Source: Actinomadura sp. WMMA1423 (GTDB lineage: Bacteria; Actinomycetota; Actinomycetes; Streptosporangiales; Streptosporangiaceae). From it: a stretch of DNA of 64,000 bases. The position numbers and the translations under genes are program-made. Each line of letters starts with the position of its first letter. The stretch's first letter is position 1. Location: assembly GCF_006547145.1 (NCBI RefSeq), contig NZ_CP041244.1, positions 6,882,001 through 6,946,000 of the forward strand, given 5' to 3'. The notes below the pieces were generated by a model. It saw nothing but the letters and a program-made list of their open reading frames with translations. It did no database searches and was not told the DNA's origin. Shown one piece after another: positions 50,627-58,412 of the stretch.

Positions 50627-51241
50627 ATGGCCGAGACGATGGTCGAGGAGCTGATCGAGGAGGCGCAGGGCAGGCGGCTGGCGCGCCGGCTCGCCGTCCG
50701 CGAGCTGCGGGCCCGCCGCGCACTCGCCGGGTTCGCCGCGGCGCTGCTGGTGACCGCGTTCGGCGGGGTCGCCGCCATCGAGCTGATGGCCGGCGCGCTC
50801 GGGTCGGGCGTGCACCCGGTGCCGGGTGTCGCCCCGGTCGTGGAACTCCTGCGGCGGCATTCGTGGGACGACCCGGACGTCCTCGCGACGTCGGGGGCGG
50901 TGGCCGCGCTCGGCGCGGCGTTCCTGCTGGCCGCGCTGCCCGGACGGCTGCGCGGGGTGCCGCTCGCGGGCGCCGATCCGCGGCTCGCGGGCGTCGTCGG
51001 CCGGGCCGCGCTGCGCCGGACGATCGCCGCCGCGGCGCTGGAGGTACCCGGCATCGAGCGCGTCCGCGTCCGGGGGCTCGGGATCTTCCGCCGGGGGATC
51101 CTGGTGCGGGCCGCCACCGACTACCGCAACCCGGCGAACCTCGCCGACCTCGTCCACGAGGCGGTCGACGAGCGCCTGGACCGGATCGAGCCGATGCACC
51201 GGCCTCCGGTCGACGTCCGGCTCGGCTGGCGGAAGGACTGA
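50627..51241 (+). CDS. DUF6286 domain-containing membrane protein
   Basis: The 204-residue product has a helical N-terminus (MVEELIEEAQGRRLARRLAV), two membrane helices near 45-70 and 90-115 and a C-terminal soluble domain with ALEVPGIERVRVRGLGIFRRGILVRAATDYRNPANLADLV. This is the DUF6286 arrangement found beside Asp23/Gls24 envelope-stress proteins in actinomycetes. Here no Asp23 gene is present. ATG 50627 has GGGGG upstream. It is 2 bp before the AmaP-like gene. Confidence 0.75.
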   Translation: MAETMVEELIEEAQGRRLARRLAVRELRARRALAGFAAALLVTAFGGVAAIELMAGALGSGVHPVPGVAPVVELLRRHSWDDPDVLATSGAVAALGAAFLLAALPGRLRGVPLAGADPRLAGVVGRAALRRTIAAAALEVPGIERVRVRGLGIFRRGILVRAATDYRNPANLADLVHEAVDERLDRIEPMHRPPVDVRLGWRKD

Positions 51242-51243
51242 CG

Positions 51244-51819
51244 ATGAGGATCGCGATCGCGGTGACCGGGGCGGTGCTGCTGCTGGCGGGCGCGTCCGGA
51301 CTCGCCCTCGGGCTCGGCGCGCTGGACGCGTTCGGCGCCCTGTCGGACCGGCCGCTGCTCGACCCCGCGCTGGCGCGGTTCACGGGGGAGACCGAATGGT
51401 TCCTGCCGGCCGCGGCGGCGGCCGCGGAGGCGGTGGCACTCGCCGGTCAGGTGTGGCTGGTCGTCCAGGGGCGCGCCGTCGTCCATCAGTGGTGGCCCGA
51501 CCTCGACCCCGAGGTCCGCGCCCGGGCCCGCGCCGCGGCGGACTCCCTGAACCGGGACGCGCGCGGCCTGCCCGGCGTGCACGGCGTCCGCGCCCGGCTC
51601 ACCGGGACGGCCGACAGGCCCCGCCTCCGGCTGAAGGTGGCCTGCGAGGGCGACACCCTCGTGAGCGAGGTCTACGGGGAGCTGGGGGCCGGCCCTGTCG
51701 AGCGCTACCGCCGTGCGGTCGGGATGCCCGACCTTCCGGTGGTGGTCCGCTTCCGGCCGTCGATCGAGCGCCCGCGCGGGCAACGGCGCGGGCGCCGGCC
51801 GGAACCCGAGTCCGCGTGA
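51244..51819 (+). CDS. AmaP-like alkaline shock response membrane anchor protein
   Basis: A 191-residue protein with two membrane helices (IAVTGAVLLLAGASGLALGLG and FLPAAAAAAEAVALAGQVWLVVQ) and a soluble C-terminal part, matching AmaP. In Gram-positive bacteria AmaP anchors Asp23 at the membrane. Without an Asp23 gene nearby, the partner may be encoded elsewhere. It shares an operon with the DUF6286 gene, as in other actinomycetes. It ends 10 bp before the convergent dctA. Confidence 0.72.
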   Translation: MRIAIAVTGAVLLLAGASGLALGLGALDAFGALSDRPLLDPALARFTGETEWFLPAAAAAAEAVALAGQVWLVVQGRAVVHQWWPDLDPEVRARARAAADSLNRDARGLPGVHGVRARLTGTADRPRLRLKVACEGDTLVSEVYGELGAGPVERYRRAVGMPDLPVVVRFRPSIERPRGQRRGRRPEPESA

Positions 51820-51829
51820 ACGGCCGGGT

Positions 51830-53224
51830 CTAGGCGGGTGCGGCGCCGGTCGCGGGGGCCGGCTCCTTGCGCGTGGCGGACGGCTCGGCGGTGGGGCCGT
51901 GGTCGTCCAGCAGGGTGTCCTCGTTGAACGGGTCCTCCCCGGCGAGGACGCGGCGGGCCCGCTCCGCGTCGAACTCCTTCGTCCACGTGCCGATGACCAC
52001 GGTGGCGACGGCGTTGCCCGCGAAGTTCGTCAGCGCGCGGGCCTCGGACATGAACCGGTCGATGCCGACGATGAAGCCCACCCCGTCCACGAGCGCGGGC
52101 TTGTGCGACTGGAGGCCGCCCGCGAGGGTGGCGAGGCCCGCGCCGGTGACGCCCGCCGCGCCCTTCGACGCGACGATCATGAAGAGCAGCAGCGGGATCT
52201 GCGCGCCGACCGACAGGGGCTGGTCCTGCGCGGACGCGATGAACAGCGTCGCCATCGTCAGGTAGATCGCGGTGCCGTCCAGGTTGAAGGAGTACCCGGT
52301 CGGCACGGTGATGCCGACGACCGGGCGGCTCACCCCAAGGTGCTCCATCTTCGCGATCAGGCGCGGCAGCGCCGACTCCGACGACGACGTCGACAGGATC
52401 AGCAGGAACTCGCGGGCCAGGTAGCGCAGCAGGGAGAACACGCTGATCCGGCTGACGGCCCACAGCACCGCGCCGAGCACCACGAACACGAACACCGCGC
52501 ACGTCGCGTAGAAGCCCAGCATGATCACCGCGAGACTCTTGAGCGCGTCCCAGCCGCTCGATCCCACCACGGCCGCGATCGCGCCGAACGCCCCGACCGG
52601 GGCCGCCCACATGATCATCCAGAGGATGCGGAACACCAGCCGCTGCAGGTGCTCGATCCCCCGCAGGATCGGCGCGCCCGCCGGACCGAGCCCCTGGAGC
52701 GCGAACCCGGTGAGCATCGCGACCAGCAGCGCCTGGAGCACCTGCCCCTCCGTCAGCGCCGACACCAGCGTGTCCGGGATGATCCCGAGCAGGAAGTCGG
52801 TGGTGCTCTCGCCGCCCTTGGCCTGCGTTTTCGCCTCGGCGACCGACGACGGATCGAGATGCAGCCCGGAGCCCGGGTGCAGAAGATTGCCGACGAGCAG
52901 CCCGATGGCCAGGGCCAGGGTCGACATCACCAGGAAGTAGCTGATCGTGACCAGCCCGATCCTGCCGACCTCGGCGGCGCGGGCGACCGAGCCGATGCCG
53001 AGCACGATCGTGCAGAAGATGATCGGCGCGATCATCATCTTGATCAGGTTGACGAACGCGGTGCCGATCGGCTTCAGCTCCTGGGCGAAGTCCGGCGCGA
53101 GGAGCCCCACGACGGCGCCCGCCACGACGGCGGCGACGACGGCGAGGTACAGGTAGTGGACGCGGCTCTGCTTCCGGCGGTCGGGATCGGGGGCCGGTCG
53201 CGGCGCGGTGGCGGGTGGGGTCAC
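51830..53224 (-). CDS. dctA: C4-dicarboxylate/cation symporter DctA
   Basis: A 464-residue membrane symporter of the DAACS family for succinate, fumarate and malate. Family motifs: LKPIGTAFVNLIKMMIAPIIFCTIVLGI, STSSSESALPRLIAKMEHLG (SSSS motif of the hairpin loop), GYSFNLDGTAIYLTMATLFIA and FIVGIDRFMSEARALTNFAGNAVAT. GTG 53224 has GAGGAG 8 nt upstream. It is divergent from a DcuS/DcuR-type two-component system, the usual regulators of dctA, and its upstream region carries two CCTCG-GTA-CGAGG sites and a Crp-like site. Confidence 0.93.
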   Translation of the reverse strand: MTPPATAPRPAPDPDRRKQSRVHYLYLAVVAAVVAGAVVGLLAPDFAQELKPIGTAFVNLIKMMIAPIIFCTIVLGIGSVARAAEVGRIGLVTISYFLVMSTLALAIGLLVGNLLHPGSGLHLDPSSVAEAKTQAKGGESTTDFLLGIIPDTLVSALTEGQVLQALLVAMLTGFALQGLGPAGAPILRGIEHLQRLVFRILWMIMWAAPVGAFGAIAAVVGSSGWDALKSLAVIMLGFYATCAVFVFVVLGAVLWAVSRISVFSLLRYLAREFLLILSTSSSESALPRLIAKMEHLGVSRPVVGITVPTGYSFNLDGTAIYLTMATLFIASAQDQPLSVGAQIPLLLFMIVASKGAAGVTGAGLATLAGGLQSHKPALVDGVGFIVGIDRFMSEARALTNFAGNAVATVVIGTWTKEFDAERARRVLAGEDPFNEDTLLDDHGPTAEPSATRKEPAPATGAAPA

Positions 53225-53252
53225 GGGTGGGTCTCCTCGGCTCAGGACCCGG

Positions 53253-53288
53253 CCTCGGTACGAGGGGCGGCACCGCCTCGGTACGAGG
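53253..53288. promoter_or_regulatory. Two direct copies of palindrome CCTCG-GTA-CGAGG
   Basis: CCTCGGTACGAGG lies at 53253-53265 and 53276-53288, a 23-bp repeat in which GGGGCGGC also recurs. Each copy is a 5-3-5 inverted repeat. The location 28 bp before the dctA start fits binding by the adjacent DcuR-like response regulator. Confidence 0.65.
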
Positions 53289-53449
53289 GGCGGCGCCCGC
53301 CCGCCGGATGCGCGGGCGGGCAGCCGCCCCGCGGCGGCGCCCATCCTCCGGCGGGGCCGGAGCATGCACACCGTGGGCGCCGCCCTGGAGGTGAGCTCGC
53401 AGGTCAGGCAGGGGGTGGGGGTCTGTCCACACGTGACTATGCGCGGTTC

Positions 53450-53465
53450 TGTGACGGCGGTCACC
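53450..53465. promoter_or_regulatory. Crp-like site TGTGA-N6-TCACC
   Basis: TGTGACGGCGGTCACC matches the Crp/GlxR consensus TGTGA-N6-TCACA in 9 of 10 fixed positions. It sits midway between dctA and the histidine kinase gene, where catabolite control by cAMP would make sense. Crp itself is not in the window. Confidence 0.55.
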
Positions 53466-53642
53466 CTTGTGTACATTTCGTTCACGACAAAGGACGAGGC
53501 GCAGACCTCATGCGGGGTCTGGGCCGGCCATGGAGTGCTGTGCGGCCGAGGCTTCGTCGGGGCTGAGGCTTTGATCGGGCTGAGGTCCGCTATGGGACGA
53601 GGCCTTTGACCAGGCCGAGAGCTTCGGTGAGGAGGGGGCGGG

Positions 53643-55301
53643 GTGCGTCCTCGGTGGGCGGTGCCGGGTCGCTGGAGCCTGGCACGGCAGTTGCTCGTGC
53701 TCCAGGCGGCGATCGTCGGGCTGCTCGTGGCGGCCGGTGCGGCGCTGGCCTTCCTGGACTCCGGCCGCGCCGTCGACGACCGCGCGGCGCAGACGGTCTC
53801 GGCGGTCGCGGTGAGCATCGCCGACGCGCCGACCGTCCGGACCGCGCTCGCCGACCCCGTCCCGAGCCGGCTCCTGCAGCCGTACGCCGAGCGGGTCCGG
53901 CACGACGCCGGGGTCGACTTCATCACGATCATGAGCCCGGCCGGGATCCGCTACACGCACCCGATCCCGTCCCGGATCGGCGGGAGGTTCGTCGGCAACA
54001 CCGCCCCCGCCCTCGCCGGAAGGACGTTCACCGAGACCTACACCGGGACGCTCGGGCCGTCCGTCCGGGCCGTCGCGCCCGTCTTCGACGAGGACCGCCG
54101 CGTGGTCGCGCTGGTCGCCGTCGGCATCACGGTGAAGGCGATCTCGGCCGAACTCCGCCAGCGGCTGGTCGCCCTCGGCGCCGTCGCCGCGGCCGTCCTC
54201 GCGGTCGGGATGGCGGGCAGCTACCTCGTCTCCGCCCGCCTGCGCCGCCAGACGCGCGGCGTCGCCCCCGACGAGCTGCGCGGCATGTTCGAGTACTACG
54301 AGGCCATCCTCCACGCCGTCCGCGAGGGCCTGCTCATCCTCGACCGCACGGGCCGCATCGTCCTCTGCAACGACGCCGCGAGAGACCTCCTGGACCTGGT
54401 GGGCGGGGAGCTGCGCGGGCGGGACGTCGCGGAGTCGGGGTTGCCGGAGGAACTGGTGGCCACGCTGGTCTCCGGGGAGCCGCGCTCGGACGAGATCCAC
54501 GTGGGCGACACGAGGATCCTGGTGGTGAACACCTCGCCCGTCCGGTCGCGGGACCGGGCGATGGGCAACGTCGTCACCCTGCGGGACCACACCGAGTTGC
54601 AGGCGCTGACGGGCGAACTCGACACGGTGCGCGGGTTCACCGAGTCGCTGCGCTCGCAGGCGCACGAGGCCGCGAACCGCCTGCACACGGTGGTGTCCCT
54701 GGTGGAGCTGGGCCGTCCCGAGCAGGCGGTGGAGTTCGCGACCGCCGAGTTGGAGAGCGCGCAGCGGCTCACGGACCGGGTCGTCGGCTCGGTCGGTGAG
54801 CCGGTGCTGGCGGCGCTGCTGCTCGGAAAGTCCGCCGAGGCGGGCGAGCGCGGCGTCGAGCTCGTGATCGGCGAGGACACCGCGATCGAGGGGACGGTCG
54901 AGCCCCGCGACCTGGTCACGATCCTCGGCAACCTCATCGACAACGCGGTCGACGCCGCCATCGAGGGGGCCGCCGACCGGGCGCCGCGCGTCGGCGTCGT
55001 CGCCCGCGAGGAGGACGGGGTGCTCGTGCTGGAGGTGTCCGACAGCGGGCCGGGCGTGGACCCGTCCGCGGTGCCCGCGATGTTCCGGCGCGGCTGGACG
55101 ACGAAGACGTCCGGCGGCCCGGTCGGGCACGGCCTCGGTCTCGCCCTGGTCGGCCAGGCCGTCCGGCGCAACGGCGGCGACGTGCGGGTGAGCGCCGCCG
55201 AGGGGGGCCGCGGCGCCGTCTTCACCGTCCGGCTGCCCCTCTCCAGTGGCGTCCCGCCGAGGCAGACGGCCGAGGCCCGGCGCGGGGGCGGTGAACGTTG
55301 A
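53643..55301 (+). CDS. DcuS/CitA-family sensor histidine kinase
   Basis: A 552-residue membrane kinase. Helix 1 (17-40) and helix 2 (about 175-198) flank an extracytoplasmic PASp-type domain with DFITIMSPAGIRYTHPIPSRIGGRFVGNT, typical of citrate/C4-dicarboxylate sensors. A cytoplasmic PAS follows, then the H-box LRSQAHEAANRLHTVV (H341) and ATPase motifs NLIDNAVDAAIEG, DSGPGVD and GHGLGLALV. GTG 53643 follows GAGGAGGGG. The stop overlaps the response regulator start by TTGA. Confidence 0.92.
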   Translation: MRPRWAVPGRWSLARQLLVLQAAIVGLLVAAGAALAFLDSGRAVDDRAAQTVSAVAVSIADAPTVRTALADPVPSRLLQPYAERVRHDAGVDFITIMSPAGIRYTHPIPSRIGGRFVGNTAPALAGRTFTETYTGTLGPSVRAVAPVFDEDRRVVALVAVGITVKAISAELRQRLVALGAVAAAVLAVGMAGSYLVSARLRRQTRGVAPDELRGMFEYYEAILHAVREGLLILDRTGRIVLCNDAARDLLDLVGGELRGRDVAESGLPEELVATLVSGEPRSDEIHVGDTRILVVNTSPVRSRDRAMGNVVTLRDHTELQALTGELDTVRGFTESLRSQAHEAANRLHTVVSLVELGRPEQAVEFATAELESAQRLTDRVVGSVGEPVLAALLLGKSAEAGERGVELVIGEDTAIEGTVEPRDLVTILGNLIDNAVDAAIEGAADRAPRVGVVAREEDGVLVLEVSDSGPGVDPSAVPAMFRRGWTTKTSGGPVGHGLGLALVGQAVRRNGGDVRVSAAEGGRGAVFTVRLPLSSGVPPRQTAEARRGGGER

Positions 55302-55969
55302 TCAGAGTGCTGGTGGTCGAGGACGACCCGGTGGCCGCGGAGGCGCACCGGACCTATGTCGAGCGCGTCGCCGGGTTCACCGTCGCGGGCGTCGTGCACT
55401 CGGGGGCGGACGCGCTGCGGTTCTGCGAGCGCACCCAGGTCGACGTCGTCCTCCTGGACTTCTACCTGCCCGACACGCACGGCCTCACCGTGTGCCGCGC
55501 GCTGCGCGCCGGGGGACGGGACGTGGACGTCATCGCCGTGACCTCCGCGCGGGACCTCGCCGTGATCCGCACCGCCGTGGCGGTGGGCATCGTCCAGTAC
55601 CTGCTGAAGCCGTTCACGTTCGCGTCGCTGCGCGACAAGCTCGTCCGGTACGCGCGGTTCCGGGAGCAGGCGGTCGGCTCGGGGGAGGTCAGCGGGCAGG
55701 CCGACGTGGACGGGATGCTCGCCACCCTGCGCACGCCCGATCACCATGCGCTGCCCAAGGGGATGAGCGGGGAGACGCTCCGGGCCGTGACGGACGTGCT
55801 GGCCTCCGCCGCGGACGGCCTGTCCGCCGCCGCTGCCGCCGATCTCACCGGCGTGTCCCGGGTCACCGCCCGCCGCTACCTGGAGTACCTGGCGGAGAGC
55901 GGGCTGGCCGACCGCCGTCCCCACTACGGTCAGGTCGGCCGTCCTGAGGTGCGCTTCTATCCCCTGTAG
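55298..55969 (+). CDS. DcuR/CitB-family response regulator
   Basis: The receiver domain (1-120) has VVEDDPVAAEAH, the phosphoacceptor D54 (VLLDFYLPDTHG), T/S in VTSARD and K in YLLKPFTF. The C-terminal output domain (150-223) has a DcuR/CitB helix-turn-helix with AADLTGVSRVTARRYLEYLAESGL. It starts at TTG 55298, overlapping the kinase stop as TTGA. Its likely targets are the CCTCGGTACGAGG sites at dctA. It is 223 residues. Confidence 0.92.
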   Translation: MIRVLVVEDDPVAAEAHRTYVERVAGFTVAGVVHSGADALRFCERTQVDVVLLDFYLPDTHGLTVCRALRAGGRDVDVIAVTSARDLAVIRTAVAVGIVQYLLKPFTFASLRDKLVRYARFREQAVGSGEVSGQADVDGMLATLRTPDHHALPKGMSGETLRAVTDVLASAADGLSAAAAADLTGVSRVTARRYLEYLAESGLADRRPHYGQVGRPEVRFYPL

Positions 55970-56017
55970 ACGGGGTATCAATGAGAGGACAGTTGGAACG
56001 ACATCGGGGGAGTTGTC

Positions 56018-56182
56018 GTGAACGACAAGCCTGGCAAGCCCGGTAAGCCCACAGGCAAGGCGGAGACCGAACCGGAGCGCGAGAAGAGGCCGCGCCGCGC
56101 CGAGGAGGCCACCACGGGCAAGGGGCCGAAGCGCAAACCGGGCGACGCCGCGCGCAAGATGCGGGAGATGTACAAGGGGTAG
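56018..56182 (+). CDS. Small basic Lys/Pro-rich protein
   Basis: A 54-codon frame starting GTG 56018 has GGGGGAG 5 nt upstream, an excellent ribosome binding site. It encodes MNDKPGKPGKPTGKAETEPE and goes on to RRAEEATTGKGPKRKPGDAA, ending KMREMYKG. It is very basic, with no hydrophobic segment. It follows the response regulator by 48 bp. It resembles no protein I know. The precise ribosome binding site supports a real gene. Confidence 0.55.
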   Translation: MNDKPGKPGKPTGKAETEPEREKRPRRAEEATTGKGPKRKPGDAARKMREMYKG

Positions 56183-56472
56183 CGAGTCGGTACAAGGCTG
56201 GCAAGTTGATGCACGGCCGGCGCGAGGGCACGGCCGGCGAGAGTGCACGGCTGGCGAGTTGGTGCAGGGCTGCGAAGGCGTTCAGGGGCCTGGCGGAACG
56301 CACGGCCGGTGAGAGGTGCAGGGCCGGTGAGGCGTACGCGGGCCGGGTGGTCGCGTCCGGGGCGGCGGGCCCGATGCTTGACGACACCTTGAGGTCCCAT
56401 TTGGGGGCTATGTCGGCTTGCTGGGCTAACGTCCGAAGTGAACGTGACGTCGAGGAGACCGAGGAGGCGCGT
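56183..56472. other. Intergenic region with degenerate repeats
   Basis: From 56183 to about 56350 a degenerate unit like GTGCACGGCTGGCGAG or GCACGGCCGGCGAG is repeated six or more times. Around 56415-56432 a promoter-like CTTGCTGGGCTAACGT precedes the small ORF. I see no other gene. Confidence 0.55.
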
Positions 56473-56565
56473 TTGTCCGAACGACGGTACTCGGGCGGCT
56501 CCGGTGAGGGGCTCTTCGACGCATGGAGGGAACAGACGGACCACGGCATGGGCCCCTCCCGCTGA
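56473..56565 (+). CDS. Possible 30-residue peptide before a strong terminator
   Basis: TTG 56473 is preceded by GAGGAGG at 5 nt. The frame encodes MSERRYSGGSGEGLFDAWRE and ends QTDHGMGPSR, 12 bp before a 15-bp perfect hairpin. ATG 56410 in the same frame is a second possible start. The combination of ribosome binding site, ORF and terminator suggests a short transcript that is either a small mRNA or an sRNA. No family is recognised. Confidence 0.35.
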   Translation: MSERRYSGGSGEGLFDAWREQTDHGMGPSR

Positions 56566-56577
56566 GCGGCCCGATGG

Positions 56578-56620
56578 CCCGGAGGTCGCGGCACGCCGCG
56601 ACCTCCGGGTTCTTCTCTGC
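56578..56620 (+). terminator. Perfect 15-bp rho-independent terminator
   Basis: CCCGGAGGTCGCGGC (56578-56592) pairs perfectly with GCCGCGACCTCCGGG (56595-56609), with a 2-nt loop, followed by TTCTTCTCTGC. It is one of the strongest terminators in the window and ends the short transcript before the thiolase promoter region. Confidence 0.85.
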
Positions 56621-56626
56621 TTAGTT

Positions 56627-56721
56627 GTGTAATCCAACTCAGTGTAATCCAGCTCACTTGCGCAGTGGATTGTGTTCTCCAACTCGCTCCGCCGATACTG
56701 GCCGAGTTAGTTGGAAAACAC
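56627..56721. promoter_or_regulatory. Repeated operator motif GTGTWWTCCAACTC before the thiolase
   Basis: GTGTAATCCAACTC (56627-56640), GTGTAATCCAGCTC (56642-56655) and GTGTTCTCCAACTC (56672-56685) lie in direct orientation. An inverted GTTGGAAAACAC (56710-56721) follows, ending 16 bp before the thiolase ATG. A multi-site array here suggests cooperative binding by a regulator; the HxlR gene downstream of the thiolase is the best candidate. Confidence 0.65.
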
Positions 56722-56737
56722 AACGGAGGTGGGATCC

Positions 56738-57901
56738 ATGCGGGACGCGGTGATCGTGGAGGCCGTGCGCACTCCGCTGGGCAAGGGCAAGGCGAACGGG
56801 GCCCTGCACGCCGACCACCCGGCCGACCTGCTGGCGCGGACGCTGGCCTCCCTCGTCGAGCGGGCGGGCATCGATCCGGCGGCCGTGGACGATGTGATCG
56901 GCGGCGTCGTCACCCAGGCCGGCGACCAGGCGCTCAACATCACCCGCACGGCCGTCCTCGCCGCGGGGTTCCCCGAGAGCGTCCCCGCCATGACGGTCGA
57001 CCGGCAGTGCGGCTCGTCCCAGCAGGCCCTGCACATCGCGGCGCAGGGCGTGCAGAGCGGCGCCTACGACATCGCCGTCGCGTGCGGGGTCGAGTCGATG
57101 TCGCGGGTGCCGATGGGGTCGAGCGTCCTGCCCGGAAGCGACCCGTTCGGGACGGGGCTCCGCGACCGCTACCCCGGCGGCCTCGTCGGCCAGGGCATCA
57201 GCGCCGAGCTGATCGCCGCCCGCTGGGACCTGTCGCGGGAGGAGCTCGACGCCTACGCCTACGAGTCCCACCGCCGTGCCGCCGAGGCGTGGAAGAACGG
57301 CGAGTTCGACCGGGAGGTCGCCTGGCCGGGCCAGCGGGACGAGACGGTCAGGCCGGGGACGTCGCCGGAGGTCCTCGCCGGCCTGAAGCCCGCCTACCAC
57401 GACGAGCGCATGGCCGAGCGGTTCCCCGAGATAGCCTGGAAGATCACCGCGGGCAACGCCTCGCCGGTCAACGACGGCGCCGCCGCCGTCCTGGTCATGG
57501 GCGCGGAGGTCGCCGAGCGGCTCGGCCTGCGCCCGCGGGCCCGCTTCCACTCGTTCGCCGTGACCGGCGACGACCCCCTGCTGATGCTCACCGCGATCAT
57601 TCCGGCGACCGCGAAGGTGCTGGAGCGCGGCGGCCTCACCCTGGACGACATCGACCTGTTCGAGGTGAACGAGGCCTTCGCCCCGGTCGTGCTCGCGTGG
57701 GCGCGCGAGACCGGCGCCGACCTCGCGCGCGTCAACGTGCGCGGCGGCGCGATCGCGATCGGCCACCCGCTCGGCGCGAGCGGCGCCCGCCTCATGACGA
57801 CGCTGCTGCACGCCCTGGAGGACCGCGGTGGCCGGTTCGGACTCCAGACCATGTGCGAGGCGGGCGGCCTTGCCAACGCCACCGTCGTCGAGCGGCTCTG
57901 A
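56738..57901 (+). CDS. Acetyl-CoA acetyltransferase/3-ketoacyl-CoA thiolase
   Basis: A thiolase of 387 residues. The nucleophile Cys is in TVDRQCGSSQQALHIAA (near residue 92), the His in GGAIAIGHPLGASGARL and the second Cys in TMCEAGGLANATVVERL. ATG 56738 has GGAGG 8 nt upstream. It is followed 40 bp later by an HxlR regulator gene. It is only distantly related to the thiolase at 6261. A degradative (FadA-type) role is likely but not proven. Confidence 0.88.
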   Translation: MRDAVIVEAVRTPLGKGKANGALHADHPADLLARTLASLVERAGIDPAAVDDVIGGVVTQAGDQALNITRTAVLAAGFPESVPAMTVDRQCGSSQQALHIAAQGVQSGAYDIAVACGVESMSRVPMGSSVLPGSDPFGTGLRDRYPGGLVGQGISAELIAARWDLSREELDAYAYESHRRAAEAWKNGEFDREVAWPGQRDETVRPGTSPEVLAGLKPAYHDERMAERFPEIAWKITAGNASPVNDGAAAVLVMGAEVAERLGLRPRARFHSFAVTGDDPLLMLTAIIPATAKVLERGGLTLDDIDLFEVNEAFAPVVLAWARETGADLARVNVRGGAIAIGHPLGASGARLMTTLLHALEDRGGRFGLQTMCEAGGLANATVVERL

Positions 57902-57928
57902 CCGGGCGGGCCGGCCGGGCCCGGCGGC

Positions 57929-57934
57929 TAGGCT
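57929..57934 (+). promoter_or_regulatory. -10 hexamer TAGGCT of the hxlR promoter
   Basis: TAGGCT is followed by 7 nt and then ATG 57942. There is no ribosome binding site, so hxlR is likely leaderless. Confidence 0.5.
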
Positions 57935-57941
57935 TCCCGGT

Positions 57942-58385
57942 ATGCCGAAGGACGCCGACCCGCGCGAGTGCTCCATCGCCGACACCCTGGACCTGGTCGG
58001 CGAGCGCTGGAGCCTGCTGGCGATCCGGGAGCTGAGCTACGGGGTGCGGCGGTTCGACCAGATCGTCCACAACACCGGCGCGTCCCGCGACATCCTCACC
58101 TCCCGCCTCCGCAAGCTGGAGGCGAACGGCATCATCCGCCGCGAGCGCTACAGCGACCACCCGGTGCGGCACGAGTACCACCTCACGCCCGCCGGCGTGG
58201 AGCTGTGCGACGTCCTGCTCGTGCTGATGGCCTGGGGCGACCGGCACCTGCACCCGGACGACCCGCCCGTGCGCTGGCGCCACTCGTGCGGTGAGGCGGT
58301 CAGCCCCATGGTCGTCTGCGGCCACTGCGGAAACGAGGCCCGCCGAGGCGCCCACTCGCCCACCGGCCGAGGCGCCCGCACCTGA
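57942..58385 (+). CDS. HxlR-family transcriptional regulator
   Basis: A winged-helix regulator of 147 residues. The HxlR domain reads CSIADTLDLVGERWSLLAIRELSYGVRRFDQI, then RDILTSRLRKLEANGIIRRE and HEYHLTPAGVEL. A C-terminal extension holds CGHCGNEAR, with CxxC and a preceding Cys that could bind zinc or sense redox state. It may control the thiolase upstream through the operator array. Its ATG follows a -10 hexamer by 7 nt. Confidence 0.88.
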   Translation: MPKDADPRECSIADTLDLVGERWSLLAIRELSYGVRRFDQIVHNTGASRDILTSRLRKLEANGIIRRERYSDHPVRHEYHLTPAGVELCDVLLVLMAWGDRHLHPDDPPVRWRHSCGEAVSPMVVCGHCGNEARRGAHSPTGRGART

Positions 58386-58412
58386 CCCGTCCCGCCTGTC
58401 CGGACGGGGACG

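Larger units (their letters stand above)
53225..53642. other. Regulatory gap between dctA and its two-component system
   Basis: This 418-bp divergent region carries the repeated CCTCGGTACGAGG sites and the TGTGA-N6-TCAC site described separately. No gene is supported. A GAGGAGGGG box lies before GTG 53643. Promoter hexamers are not obvious. Confidence 0.7.
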
